Below the pieces are notes generated by a model, which saw nothing but the letters and a program-made list of their open reading frames with translations, was not told where the DNA came from and ran no database searches. From Streptococcus mitis (GTDB lineage Bacteria > Bacillota > Bacilli > Lactobacillales > Streptococcaceae), in NCBI GenBank assembly GCA_001560895.1, contig CP014326.1, forward strand, positions 1,066,001 through 1,130,000: a DNA stretch of 64,000 nt, in the 5' to 3' direction. This document shows positions 18,553 to 28,332 of the stretch, piece by piece. Position numbers and translations under genes: made by a program. Position 1 is the stretch's first letter. Each line of letters begins with the position of its first letter.

Positions 18553-20860
18553 TAAAAAGGAAAAAGTTAAAGATAAAAAAGAGGAAGTGTTACCATCAAC
18601 GGCTAATACTCTTGCCTATCAAGCCCTGTACCAAAATGGTCTAATGCAGGTAAAAGAAGATTATTTCTCACAAAGCTACTTACTTGGGGACGTCAATTAC
18701 CAAACTGTTGGTTTAGAAGATAAGGGCGCAATCATTGAGAAGTATTCTGATTTGATTAACTCTTTAGACGACCAAACCAACTTCCAATTGACTATCTTTA
18801 ACAAAAGATTGAATTTAGAAAAATTCAGACAAAGTGTTTTGTATGAGGAAAAAGAAGATGGGTATGATACCTATCGTAAAGAATTGAATCGGATGATGAA
18901 TCAGAATTTAGACAGTGGCGAAAATAACTTTTCGGCTGTTAAACTGATTAGCTTTGGTAGAAAGGATTCTAATCCCAAACAAGCCTATCGTTCCTTGTCC
19001 CAAATAGGAGAATATTTCAAGAGTGGTTTCTCAGAAATTGATGCACGTTTTGAATCCTTGGCTGGAGAAGACCGTGTCAACTTGTTGGCCGATATGCTTA
19101 GAGGAGAACACCATCTTCCTTTTTCTTACCGTGATTTAACCAGATCTGGTCAGACAACTCGTCACTTTATAGCTCCTAATCTCTTGGATTTTAAAAACAA
19201 GAATTACCTACAAATCAATGACCGCTTATTACAGATTGTCTATGTGAGAGACTATGGTATGGAATTAGGGGATCAGTTTATTCGAGACCTCATGCAAGGA
19301 GATTTGGAATTGATTGTGAGCCTCCATGCTCAAAGTTCGACCAAGGCAGATGCCATGAAGAAACTACGAACAAAGAAGACCTTGATGGAATCCCAAAAGA
19401 TTGGGGAACAACAAAAACTTGCTCGTACAGGTATCTATTTGGAAAAAGTAGGTCATGTATTAGAAAGCAATATCGATGAAGCTGAGGAACTCTTAAAAAC
19501 CATGACAGAGACAGGAGATAAACTATTTCAAACGGTCTTCTTGATTGGGGTTTTTGGTCAGGATGAAGAAGAACTCAAACAAGCTTTAGACACTATCCAA
19601 CAAGTGGCCGGCTCTAATGACCTAATGATTGATAAACTTCCATATATGCAAGAAGCAGCCTTTAATAGTTTGCTGCCATTTGGTTGTGATTTTTTAGAGG
19701 GAGTATCACGGAGTTTATTAACGTCCAATGTAGCAGTGAACTCTCCATGGACTTCAGTAGACTTACAAGACCGTAGTGGAAAATATTACGGTATCAATCA
19801 AATCTCAAGTAATATTATTACCATTGATCGAAGCCTATTAAATACACCATCTGGTCTGATTTTAGGAACATCTGGAGCTGGGAAAGGGATGGCAACCAAG
19901 CATGAAATTATCACGACCAAAATCAAGGAATCTGGTGAAAATACAGAAATTATCATCGTGGATCCAGAAGCAGAATATAGTGTCATTGGCCGGGCTTTTG
20001 GGGGAGAAATGATTGATATTGCGCCTGATTCCCAAACCTATCTCAATGTCCTTGACTTGTCTGAAGAAAATATGGATGAAGATCCTGTAAAGGTAAAATC
20101 AGAATTTCTTTTATCCTTTATCGGCAAGTTATTGGATAGAAAAATGGATGGAAGAGAAAAATCGATTATCGACCGAGTCACCAGACTCACCTATCAGTCT
20201 TTTAAAGAACCTTCTTTGGAAGAATGGGTCTTTGTCTTGAGTCAACAACCAGAAGAAGAAGCGCAGAATTTGGCACTTGATATGGAACTGTATGTCGAAG
20301 GTTCTCTTGATATTTTTTCTCATAAAACAAACATTCAGACAGGATCCAATTTCTTAATCTATAATGTTAAAAAGTTAGGAGATGAGCTGAAACAAATCGC
20401 CCTTATGGTGGTTTTTGATCAGATATGGAATCGTGTTGTTCGGAACCAAAAATTAGGGAAGAAGACCTGGATTTATTTTGATGAAATGCAGCTTCTCTTA
20501 TTAGATAAATATGCCAGTGATTTCTTCTTTAAATTGTGGAGTCGTGTCAGAAAATATGGAGCCAGTCCGACTGGAATAACTCAAAACGTCGAAACCTTAT
20601 TGTTAGATCCAAATGGTAGACGGATTATTGCAAATAGTGAATTTATGATTCTCCTCAAGCAAGCAAAAAATGATAGAGAAGAACTGGTTCAACTCTTAGG
20701 CTTGTCAAAAGAACTTGAAAAATACCTAGTCAATCCAGAAAAAGGGGCAGGACTGATAAAAGCTGGTTCCGTTGTCGTTCCCTTTAAAAATAAGATTCCT
20801 CAAGGTACTCAATTGTTTGATATTATGAGTACGGATCCTGATAAAATGGCTTCTAACTAA
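18503..20860 (+). CDS. VirB4/TraC-type T4SS ATPase
   Basis: The 785-residue ATPase begins with a Lys-rich tail (1-35). The Walker A motif reads GTSGAGKG (455-462), with Gly where Ser or Thr is usual. Walker B is WIYFDEMQLLL. Later RecA-core features (GASPTGITQNVETLL, then ANSEFMILLKQ) are as expected for VirB4. It powers assembly and DNA passage at the membrane. A second ATG at 18545 could also be used. Confidence 0.93.
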   Translation: MKRKSNTLKKQKTSMTNKKEKVKDKKEEVLPSTANTLAYQALYQNGLMQVKEDYFSQSYLLGDVNYQTVGLEDKGAIIEKYSDLINSLDDQTNFQLTIFNKRLNLEKFRQSVLYEEKEDGYDTYRKELNRMMNQNLDSGENNFSAVKLISFGRKDSNPKQAYRSLSQIGEYFKSGFSEIDARFESLAGEDRVNLLADMLRGEHHLPFSYRDLTRSGQTTRHFIAPNLLDFKNKNYLQINDRLLQIVYVRDYGMELGDQFIRDLMQGDLELIVSLHAQSSTKADAMKKLRTKKTLMESQKIGEQQKLARTGIYLEKVGHVLESNIDEAEELLKTMTETGDKLFQTVFLIGVFGQDEEELKQALDTIQQVAGSNDLMIDKLPYMQEAAFNSLLPFGCDFLEGVSRSLLTSNVAVNSPWTSVDLQDRSGKYYGINQISSNIITIDRSLLNTPSGLILGTSGAGKGMATKHEIITTKIKESGENTEIIIVDPEAEYSVIGRAFGGEMIDIAPDSQTYLNVLDLSEENMDEDPVKVKSEFLLSFIGKLLDRKMDGREKSIIDRVTRLTYQSFKEPSLEEWVFVLSQQPEEEAQNLALDMELYVEGSLDIFSHKTNIQTGSNFLIYNVKKLGDELKQIALMVVFDQIWNRVVRNQKLGKKTWIYFDEMQLLLLDKYASDFFFKLWSRVRKYGASPTGITQNVETLLLDPNGRRIIANSEFMILLKQAKNDREELVQLLGLSKELEKYLVNPEKGAGLIKAGSVVVPFKNKIPQGTQLFDIMSTDPDKMASN

Positions 20861-20871
20861 GGGGAAGTATA

Positions 20872-23685
20872 ATGAAGGATAAAAGAGAAATCATACGTGC
20901 CCGAAAGGCATTTAGAAGAAGTCTAAAAGATGAGAAGAAATTCTTGAAACAAGGAAAGAAGGAGGTGAGGAAACAGAAAAAAGATTCCTCTGTACTGGAT
21001 GAAAAAGTATGGAAAAAAGAGATAAAAGAAAAGCTAGAGGAGATGAGAGAAGCTTCAAAGGAGAGAGTAAAACAAGCAAATGAAGACTACAATCATATTC
21101 TTCAAAATAGTCCTCCATCTCTTTTGAATCGAAAAGAATTAAGAGACAGACGGTTGCCTCATGCTAGGAAACGATTGAAAATAGCCAAGAAGCAATTTAA
21201 GGAAGCCAAGGTAGAAGCAAAAGAAGAAAGAAAAGAGAGTCGTAAAGAAAGAAAAAACAATCAAAAATTTCTCTACGGTCAGGAATCGAAACAAAAATCT
21301 AATTTTTTCTTTCAAGGGAAGAGTTTAGAAGAATTAAAAGCTAAGAAAGAAGTCAAGGCTGCTAAAGAAAATTTAAAATCTACTAAACAAGCCTATAAGT
21401 CCAAAAAAGTCAGTAGGAAAGCCAAAACTTTTCTTTATGTCCTTGGACGTGAAGGTGGAGAGTTAGCTTCAGAAAATGAAGATTTAGAAGGCTATCGCAC
21501 ACTTCAAGAGACCATTAGAAAAGGGAAACGCTACAGTCGGCTTTCTTATAACCTTGGAAAAGCTAGTGTCAAAACAGGACAAGCAACAGGTCGTTTTACC
21601 AAGAAAAGACTGACCAACACAAAAGAGCGATACCATCATTTTAAGGCTGGAAAAGGATGGAAACTAGCGAAAGATAATCCAAGTTCCTTTAAAAATCGGT
21701 ATCGAAAATTAAAGAAACAAGGTCTTACTAGTGTCCGAAATATCTATCAAAAACTAAAAGCAGCCTTTTCCTTCTTTACATTTGCGGCTGGGAATCCTAT
21801 AACATGGATAGTAGGAGGATTAGTTTTTCTTCTCTTACTTATGATGAGCTTCTTTTTAGGATTTTCATCTGCTAGTTTGATTCAACAAGATGAATTTGAA
21901 TTAACAAAAGCTTATACCCACCTAACTTGGGAAGACGCAGAACATACTCGTACAAATGACAAAGGCATTACCTATTACACAAAAGTTGATGATGTGATGG
22001 GGTATATGAACTTTAAATTCCATGACTATGAGTTACACAAACCAGTTCACTTATTTAGTTCAGAAACTTACAAGGATTATCTATCTACTTTGTGGCATGA
22101 TTTAAACGATGGGGAAGATTTGAAATCCATGCAAGACCTTTATGAAACTCCTAAGTATAAACTCTCGAAAGATGATCAAGAGGAAATGAAGGAACTAAAA
22201 GAAGAAGGTGTGTATGCTTCCATGCAGGAATTGGACAATCCATTTGAGGGGAAAAGCAACGAAGATAGTCTAACCATGACTTATCGTTATGGATACTATG
22301 ATTTAGACGGAAAACCTACTCTTCAGGAGTACATTCTACTAGAAGCCAAGGCTCACCAAACGATTGTCGCACCAATGGATGGGTTAGTATCTTTAGATGG
22401 TGACAATGTAATTCTCACTAATGGAAAAGGAGAGAATGAGAGTCGTTTAACCTTGTATTCTATTCATAATGGCCGTGCGATTGAGGGGACAAGAGTCCTA
22501 ACAGGTGATATTATTGGTGAAACACCAGACGATACAGGTTTGAAAGTTTCCTATCAAAAGTATAAGAACAAGAAAGACAAATTGGTGTATGTCAATCCGC
22601 AATTTTATTTTCCAAAAGTCATTCAACTTCAGACCACTATCTTACCTGCCATTGGTCAGTTTGGTGGAGATGAGTTTGAACGAGCAAAACATATTTATGA
22701 GTTTTTGAAATCTCAAGGGGCTAGTCCCCAAGCCATTGCGGCTATTTTAGGAAATTGGTCAGTAGAGTCTTCTATTAATCCAAAACGTGCTGAAGGAGAT
22801 TATTTATCTCCTCCAGTTGGCGCTACCGATTCCTCATGGGATGATGAAAGCTGGTTAGCGATAGGAGGACCAGCCATTTATAGTGGTGCTTATCCTAATA
22901 TCCTTCATAGAGGTTTGGGATTAGGGCAATGGACAGATACTGCAGATGGTTCAATACGTCATACAGCCTTGTTAAATTATGCACGCACCCAAAATAAGAA
23001 ATGGTATGATTTAGACCTACAACTTGACTTTATGCTTCATGGAGATAGTCCTTACTATCAAAGTTGGTTAAAGGATTTCTTTGGAAATTCGGGCAGTGCA
23101 GCCAATCTCGCCCAACTCTTTCTGACCTATTGGGAGGGAAATTCTGGTGACAAACTACTGGAAAGACAAACCAGAGCAACGGAATGGTATTACCAAATTG
23201 AAAAAGGCTTCAGCCAAACAAATGGAGGACAGGCAAAAAGTGACCCGCAATCCCTTGAAGGGGTTCGTGGGGACTTGTATGAGCATTCTGTTCCTGGTGG
23301 TGGAGATGGTATGGCCTATGCCTATGGACAATGTACATGGGGTGTTGCGGCTCGTATGAACCAGTTAGGCTTAAAATTAAAAGGTAGAAATGGAGAAAAG
23401 ATTTCAATCATTAATACCATGGGAAATGGTCAGGACTGGGTTGCGACAGCTTCAAGTCTTGGTGGGGAAACTGGCTCTACACCAAGAGCAGGTGCCATTG
23501 TTTCTTTTGTGGGAGGTACACATGGCACACCAGCCATCTACGGTCATGTGGCTTTTGTTGAGAAAGTATATGATGACGGTTCTTTCCTTGTGTCTGAAAC
23601 CAACTATGGGGGCAACCCTAACTATACCTTTAGAAAAATCTCTCAAGCAGATAGTGCCATCAGTTTTGCTTATACGACCAAATAG
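20872..23685 (+). CDS. conjugative peptidoglycan hydrolase: coiled coil, TM, M23-like, lysozyme, CHAP
   Basis: This 937-residue VirB1-like protein opens the cell wall for the transfer channel. Residues 1-290 are highly basic and acidic (Lys/Glu-rich coiled coil) and probably cytosolic. One membrane helix spans about 305-338. Outside it, a degenerate M23/LytM-like domain (about 490-580) is followed by a phage-tail-type lysozyme domain (about 597-770, NWSVESSINP and GLGLGQWTD). The C-terminal CHAP domain has Cys near 820 (GQCTWG) and His near 892 (YGHVAFVE). It is the last T4SS gene before the nested Tn916-like element. Confidence 0.93.
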   Translation: MKDKREIIRARKAFRRSLKDEKKFLKQGKKEVRKQKKDSSVLDEKVWKKEIKEKLEEMREASKERVKQANEDYNHILQNSPPSLLNRKELRDRRLPHARKRLKIAKKQFKEAKVEAKEERKESRKERKNNQKFLYGQESKQKSNFFFQGKSLEELKAKKEVKAAKENLKSTKQAYKSKKVSRKAKTFLYVLGREGGELASENEDLEGYRTLQETIRKGKRYSRLSYNLGKASVKTGQATGRFTKKRLTNTKERYHHFKAGKGWKLAKDNPSSFKNRYRKLKKQGLTSVRNIYQKLKAAFSFFTFAAGNPITWIVGGLVFLLLLMMSFFLGFSSASLIQQDEFELTKAYTHLTWEDAEHTRTNDKGITYYTKVDDVMGYMNFKFHDYELHKPVHLFSSETYKDYLSTLWHDLNDGEDLKSMQDLYETPKYKLSKDDQEEMKELKEEGVYASMQELDNPFEGKSNEDSLTMTYRYGYYDLDGKPTLQEYILLEAKAHQTIVAPMDGLVSLDGDNVILTNGKGENESRLTLYSIHNGRAIEGTRVLTGDIIGETPDDTGLKVSYQKYKNKKDKLVYVNPQFYFPKVIQLQTTILPAIGQFGGDEFERAKHIYEFLKSQGASPQAIAAILGNWSVESSINPKRAEGDYLSPPVGATDSSWDDESWLAIGGPAIYSGAYPNILHRGLGLGQWTDTADGSIRHTALLNYARTQNKKWYDLDLQLDFMLHGDSPYYQSWLKDFFGNSGSAANLAQLFLTYWEGNSGDKLLERQTRATEWYYQIEKGFSQTNGGQAKSDPQSLEGVRGDLYEHSVPGGGDGMAYAYGQCTWGVAARMNQLGLKLKGRNGEKISIINTMGNGQDWVATASSLGGETGSTPRAGAIVSFVGGTHGTPAIYGHVAFVEKVYDDGSFLVSETNYGGNPNYTFRKISQADSAISFAYTTK

Positions 23686-23762
23686 AAGAGTTTACACTTG
23701 AAATTGTAGCTATTTAAAGATACAATATGTCTATAAATGAGTGGTCGGCTCATGGTCAATCT

Positions 23763-23870
23763 GATAGTAATCTTGGACATAAGGGCCAAGCGGTGGCGGA
23801 CACCAGAACAAAATCCGATAGCAATCTTGGACGTACGGGCCAAGCGGTGGCAGACACCAGAATAAACCGA
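23763..23870 (+). repeat. two 54-bp direct repeats with internal hairpins
   Basis: Two units of 54 bp differ at only a few positions. Each contains CTTGG...CCAAG and GGTG...CACC complementary pairs, so each can form two short hairpins. A 69-residue frame runs across it without a ribosome site and I do not call it a gene. No other feature is seen between the hydrolase gene and the Tn916-like end. Confidence 0.8.
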
Positions 23871-24060
23871 CTGATTAGGTGGCTTACAGGTTCAGTAAGT
23901 CATCTTTTTTATTTGAAACAAAGTATAAATTTCTAATTATCTTTTTATATTTTCTTAAATGCTCGTAAAGCCTTATTCTATGTGCTTTCGAGTATTTTTA
24001 CTGTAGGAAGATACTTCACGTTTCTTTGCATATTTCCTCATGTCTTAGCTGTCAGAAGTG

Positions 24061-24089
24061 GTAAATAAGTAGTAAATTCATTTGTACTA
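24061..24089. promoter_or_regulatory. integrase arm-type site at the int end
   Basis: AAGTAGTAAATTC lies just beyond the int stop codon. The same core, AGTAGTAAATT, occurs twice at the other transposon end (49093 and 49104). These match the DR-2-type repeats bound by the N-terminal domain of Tn916 Int. Confidence 0.65.
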
Positions 24090-25307
24090 CTAAGCAACAA
24101 GACGCTCCTGTTGCTTCTCTTTATTCAAGCGTTTCATTTCTGCCATTGCAGAATCGAATGTTGCATGTGCGTAATAGTTCAGCGTCATGGCTATATTAGC
24201 ATGTCCCATAATGTACTGTAATGCCTTTGGATTCATTCCTGCATTTGCATAGTTGGTACAGAATGTATGTCGCAAACTATGTGGAGTGATGTGTGGCAAT
24301 TTATCCTCGTTATACTTATTGTATTTCTTAACAAGACCTTTCATCATGCCGTTGTAATCACTTGCCACTTTTGGATAGTTCTTTCTATTAAGAAAGAGGA
24401 AATCACTATATCCATCAATCTCAACACGCTTATCATTCTTTCGATTCGCTAACACTCGCTTAAATGCTTGATAGGCTTCTTCAACCATAGGAACTTGACG
24501 TTCGCCACTTTTGGTCTTTGGTGTTTCAATGTAGTACCCAATTTCAGTATCTCTCAATAGCTGATGGTCTATATTGACAAGACGATTCTCAAAATCTAAA
24601 TCTGGAAGTGTCAAACCACCAAACTCTGAAATACGAAGACCTGTTTTTAAGAGTATCAGAATTTCATCATAATTTTTGCTGTAGGTTTTATCAGCTTTTG
24701 CAAAGGCTAACAGTTTTTCTTCCTGTTCTTCTGTTAGTACGGTCTTAGGGACAGTATCATCATCAAGAACTGCTTTCAGTTGAAAGTCAAATGGATTCTT
24801 CCGAACACAATCATCTTGTATAGCAATATAGAATGAAGCCTTTAAAGAACGTTTGTAGTTATTGATGGTTTGATAAGCATAACCATTTTCACTCATTCTA
24901 ATAGCCCATTCTTTAGCGTCTGATGGCTTAATACTGTCAATACTTCTTACACCTAACTTGTCTTTCTTCAAAATATCCATAAGATATTTGCGTCCAGTTT
25001 CAGTGTTTTTTCTAACCTTTGGTCTTTGAGCGTTCTGTTTTGCGTAAAGCTGGCAGAGTGTCATTTTCTTTCCTACAACATCAATACCATCATGAATGTC
25101 TTTCTGTAACTCTGCGATTTTCTCTCTAAGTGAGATACAATCACGCTTTCCTGCTGGTACTCGGTCTGTAGCCACAAGTTTCCACGAGTAAACAAATTGC
25201 GGTTCTCCAAATGAATCTATATATTTGTATAAGTATCTTCCGTCTTTTCGTTGGCTCTCTCCAGTCTTTAAGATTCGACCTTTATTGTCACGTCTTTTTT
25301 CTGACAT
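24090..25307 (-). CDS. int: Tn916 integrase (tyrosine recombinase)
   Basis: The 405-residue length is that of Tn916 Int. An N-terminal arm-binding domain (1-75) is followed by a SAM-like core-binding domain and a catalytic domain. The catalytic wording is TGLRISE (Arg I), HSLRHTF (His-x-x-Arg), MGHAN and LNYYAH (nucleophile Tyr). It carries out excision and integration of the transposon through 6-bp coupling sequences. No disruption is seen. Confidence 0.97.
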   Translation of the reverse strand: MSEKRRDNKGRILKTGESQRKDGRYLYKYIDSFGEPQFVYSWKLVATDRVPAGKRDCISLREKIAELQKDIHDGIDVVGKKMTLCQLYAKQNAQRPKVRKNTETGRKYLMDILKKDKLGVRSIDSIKPSDAKEWAIRMSENGYAYQTINNYKRSLKASFYIAIQDDCVRKNPFDFQLKAVLDDDTVPKTVLTEEQEEKLLAFAKADKTYSKNYDEILILLKTGLRISEFGGLTLPDLDFENRLVNIDHQLLRDTEIGYYIETPKTKSGERQVPMVEEAYQAFKRVLANRKNDKRVEIDGYSDFLFLNRKNYPKVASDYNGMMKGLVKKYNKYNEDKLPHITPHSLRHTFCTNYANAGMNPKALQYIMGHANIAMTLNYYAHATFDSAMAEMKRLNKEKQQERLVA

Positions 25308-25388
25308 GGCATTTGCTCCTTTCCTTTATGGAAAGAGCCTTGATACGACTTAATACTATTTTATCATATACAAGACCCTTTGGCGACG

Positions 25389-25592
25389 CTAGATTGCGTC
25401 CAATGTATCTATAATTTTTTCAAATTGTTTTCGTTTAATCTGAATACGATTGCCATTCATAATCAGCCAATTTGCATTTTTATTTTCCTCTGCCAAGCGT
25501 CGTAGCTTGTTTTCGCCAATACGAAAATATTTTGACGCTTCTTCAATGGTTAGGGTATAACGTTCCCAAATAGGAATGTCAGTCTGCTTCAT
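25389..25592 (-). CDS. xis: Tn916 excisionase
   Basis: This is a 67-residue winged-helix excisionase ([20 protein letters not shown], then [19 protein letters not shown]). It sits 80 bp upstream of int in the same direction and assists excision. AAGGAGGATT precedes the start on the minus strand. Length and sequence match Tn916 Xis. Confidence 0.95.
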
Positions 25593-26052
25593 AAAATCCT
25601 CCTTTCCAAATCACTTATTTGGATTTCATAAAAGTTGTTTTACCAGCAATCGAACAGCTTTAGCAAAGCTCACGGGAGTTCCACCCCTGCATGGTTCTCA
25701 TGTAGCCATACTCATTGCCTGCGACGGTTTTATCACGCTCGGACTATTGACTGTATGGGAGTATCATTATCACGATAAGAATGTCGTTGCAGGCAATCCT
25801 GCTAAAGATTGCTTCTCGGATCACTAACATGAATCGCTCGCTATCTTTATAAGATAGGTCATGGCGGTTAGTTCCGTTGGCTCTTTTCTTATCGAAACGT
25901 ATTCGATTACTTTTATTCAGTTTTCAAAGAACAATGGCTCGTTAGCCTATCAAAACACATTGAAAGCTCAATATGCTTTGGTGGAATAACAAACCTCCCT
26001 GTTCGGGAAGCGTGGAATGGTTTAGCACGCTTCCACGAAAGGAGAGAGGATA
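25593..26052 (-). promoter_or_regulatory. xis-int leader with boxA and long inverted repeat
   Basis: This 460-base region upstream of xis holds no convincing gene. An 83-residue plus-strand frame at 25576-25827, possibly the old Tn916 orf5, has no support. On the minus strand TGTTCTTTGAAAACTGAAT (25915-25933) is a near-perfect rRNA-type boxA. A long-range hairpin pairs ATTGCCTGC (25714) with GCAGGCAAT (25799). The layout parallels the leader of the ICE transfer operon. Confidence 0.55.
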
Positions 26053-26283
26053 TTACTTAATTTCAAATGACAAAATCTTTGTAATCAGTCTGGTTTCCAT
26101 TCTTCCACGTAAGACTTCATCAACGACCATACTTTGATTGCCATATTCATCTTTCATAAGTCGTAGGGAACGCTTCGTTATGTACCCTCTGTAATGATGT
26201 AGAATCTGGTTAATCGCTTCGGTATCGCCATCTGTTGCCTTTACAATGAGAGGAAAGGGAATCATAGGATATTGTGTTTTCAT
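26053..26283 (-). CDS. Tn916 orf8 helix-turn-helix protein
   Basis: The 76-residue protein (MIPFPLIVKATDGDTEAINQ) has a helix-turn-helix-like conjugative transposon domain. It overlaps the end of orf7 by four bases (TGA/ATG). In Tn916, orf7 and orf8 act with the region around tet(M) to raise xis, int and transfer-gene expression. Confidence 0.9.
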   Translation of the reverse strand: MKTQYPMIPFPLIVKATDGDTEAINQILHHYRGYITKRSLRLMKDEYGNQSMVVDEVLRGRMETRLITKILSFEIK

Positions 26284-26702
26284 TCTTCAAATTCCTCCAT
26301 AAACTTTTTAATTAAGGCTAGTCCACTGGTTCTATGCCGATAGACAGTAGAACGGTTCAATTTCAACAGGTCTGCAATTTCTGAATCGCTCATGTCCATA
26401 AAGTAAAACAGCAGTAGAATTTCACGTTTCTTGTCTGGCAACTCACGTAATGCTTCACTCAACAAATCATTTTCAACGCCTACTGATAACCCATTGAGTG
26501 TAAAAATCTGAAAGTCAGTTGAATAGTTATCTGTTGTCGCAAACTGGCTAACAAGATAATCGCCAACATCCGAAAAGGACACCTCACGCTTTGCAATCCT
26601 TGAAAGATAAAGCATATAATTCTTTCGCTCGTCTTCCATAGCACGTTTACAGATATAGTCAAACTGATTTTCTATTGTGGTCTGAAAAAAAGATGGTTTC
26701 AT
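26280..26702 (-). CDS. Tn916 orf7 sigma-like regulator
   Basis: The 140-residue product begins at MKPSFFQTT, where GGGGGTG lies upstream; an ATG three codons earlier is less well placed. It resembles sigma-70 region 4 proteins (ALRELPDKKREILLLFYFMD, then ADLLKLNRSTVYRHR). It is a positive regulator of the excision and transfer genes and is transcribed by read-through from tet(M). Confidence 0.92.
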   Translation of the reverse strand: MKPSFFQTTIENQFDYICKRAMEDERKNYMLYLSRIAKREVSFSDVGDYLVSQFATTDNYSTDFQIFTLNGLSVGVENDLLSEALRELPDKKREILLLFYFMDMSDSEIADLLKLNRSTVYRHRTSGLALIKKFMEEFEE

Positions 26703-27206
26703 GTTTCTCACCCCCTTTCTGTCTAGGAAAGGAAGTGAGCCTTGCTCGTTTATCTCCTTTCACTCTTAGTCCCAATGTGAAAGGGGGATTTGTTGCATTA
26801 CTGATAAATAAACTTTGTAAAAAAGTTCTGAATAGCCAAAAAAGCATATAAACAGATTTATTTCTCTGTTTACATGCTTCTGTTATTCTATCTATATGAT
26901 TTATAAAACCACATTGGTGGACGTACTTATCTATTGCAGATAGACGACTTTTTTTGACAAGAACCCAATGTAAGGAAATTTATTGTATATGATGTACTTC
27001 ATGGCGACGTTGACCTCCAACAAACCGCCATTTGGAAGTAAGATACAATATTTTAACAGCGTAAATAGCACTACCATATAACGGTTTTTTTTATTGGCGT
27101 TTAGTAGTGCTTTTTATTAAATATAAACCTATAAACCATATAACACGTTTTTCTATACCTGTTTTTAATTCAGTAGGAACAATAAAATGTATAGAGGTGG
27201 TCTACT
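26703..27206. promoter_or_regulatory. divergent regulatory region between orf7 and orf9
   Basis: This stretch of about 500 bases has no gene. A hairpin pairs AGCACTAC (27067) with GTAGTGCT (27104), followed by T residues on the plus strand. The known Tn916 promoters for orf7 and orf9 lie here, but I cannot assign them base by base. Confidence 0.55.
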
Positions 27207-27560
27207 ATGCGTAAAAAAGAAGATAAATATGATTTTAGAGCCTTTGGTTTAGCCATTAAAGAAGCTCGATTGAAACGAGGTTTAACTCGTGAACAAGTGG
27301 GAGCATTGATTGAAATTGACCCACGGTACTTAACTAATATTGAAAATAAAGGGCAACACCCCAGCATACAAGTTCTTTATGACCTTGTATCGTTACTTCA
27401 TGTTTCCGTTGATGAATTTTTCTTACCTGCTAATAACTTGGTAAAAAGCACCCGACGATTACAGATAGAGAAATACATGGATAGCTTTACAGACAAAGAA
27501 CTATCCTTAATGGAATCTTTAGCCAGCGGTATCAACGAAGCAAGAAACATCGAAGACTAA
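27207..27560 (+). CDS. Tn916 orf9 transcriptional repressor
   Basis: The 117-residue protein has an N-terminal HTH_3 domain ([20 protein letters not shown], then [20 protein letters not shown]). It runs against the surrounding genes and represses the orf7-orf8 promoter until tet(M) read-through antisense transcription relieves it. AGAGGTGG precedes the start. Confidence 0.93.
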   Translation: MRKKEDKYDFRAFGLAIKEARLKRGLTREQVGALIEIDPRYLTNIENKGQHPSIQVLYDLVSLLHVSVDEFFLPANNLVKSTRRLQIEKYMDSFTDKELSLMESLASGINEARNIED

Positions 27561-27585
27561 TTAAAAGAATCCATACATAACGGAA

Positions 27586-27630
27586 AGAGCCGATAAAATG
27601 AGATTGTATTAATCTCATTTTATCGGCTCT
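27586..27630. terminator. bidirectional terminator between orf9 and orf6
   Basis: A perfect 20-bp stem with a five-base loop lies between two convergent genes. The right arm includes the last codons and stop of orf6. The flanking T runs are short. Confidence 0.8.
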
Positions 27631-27784
27631 GCGTCTTTGCGTCTGGCTCTGTAATCACAGTTACTTTGAACTGCTTTATTTCAATTAAATTTTCTTGTCT
27701 GCATTTCGGACAATAGAGGGGGAATTTTTTTAATTCAGTATCTTCCCTTATCTTTAATCGTGTTTTATTTCCACATACAGGACA
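27620..27784 (-). pseudogene. Tn916 orf6 (cysteine-rich KTR protein), 3' part split by mega
   Basis: The frame CPVCGNKTRLKIRED, with a second CPKC pair, is a small zinc-ribbon-like KTR protein. Its start has been separated: the 5' codons are found about 5.5 kb away at 33291-33317. The sequence joins at TGT|CC. A TTG start in the remaining part has no ribosome site, so the gene is inactivated. Confidence 0.85.
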
Positions 27785-28332
27785 TGTTGAGGCGGTAAGT
27801 TTGCTAGTCAAGGAGTAAAACGACGAAGATTAGCATTTACTTCCGCCCATGCGATAGCTGTCCGTGATTGACAAGTGCTAGCACGCAGACAGAACGGAGA
27901 TAGCGAACCGCTGAGTGTGTCGCTCTGCTCGTAAAAGCTTAGAAACCTTTGAACGAAAGGGATAATGAAAGCCTTGATTGCAAGGCTTTTTGCTTTATGG
28001 TGGGTAAGTATCAGAGTGAGAAAATTTTTGGAATGAGTAGAAGTGATAGCTAGAAATTATCAGTTTCTATTTCCATTTACCCTGTGGGTACGTGTTTGTT
28101 TCCATTGACAAGGAGTTTGTGGGAATAGAAATGTACCCACCTTGTTTGAATCAAGTGAAGTGTAGTTGAAGGAAATCTGTTGAAAGCAATACTTCATTTT
28201 ACCGAATAAGTAATAATTTAGGCAACTTCAAATCGATTAAAAAAAACTATTTTAAAGGTTAAGAGTAGACAAAAATTGTCCACTCTTTTTTGCAAACTCA
28301 ATTTATCAATAAATGAAATGAGGGAATGTAAA
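27785..28332 (+). other. non-coding left part of mega
   Basis: About 550 bases are without a supported gene. A strong hairpin with T run lies at 27968-27991 (AAAGCCTTG/CAAGGCTTT). A second lies at 28260-28286 (AAGAGT...ACTCTT, then T6). These look like terminators insulating the mef operon. Confidence 0.6.

Noticed and set aside
23750-23880. CRISPR array
   Set aside because: Only two adjacent 54-bp units without spacers; no cas genes in the window.
23727-23936. 69-codon frame over the 54-bp repeats
   Set aside because: No ribosome site; the end of the frame is transposon sequence; the repeat explains its regular pattern.
25576-25827. Plus-strand 83-codon frame upstream of xis
   Set aside because: No ribosome site, and it covers the complementary strand of the xis leader hairpin; treated as leader rather than gene.
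28100-28260. tRNA or rRNA fragment in the non-coding part of mega
   Set aside because: No cloverleaf or rRNA-like segment could be formed; no tRNA genes are seen anywhere in the window.
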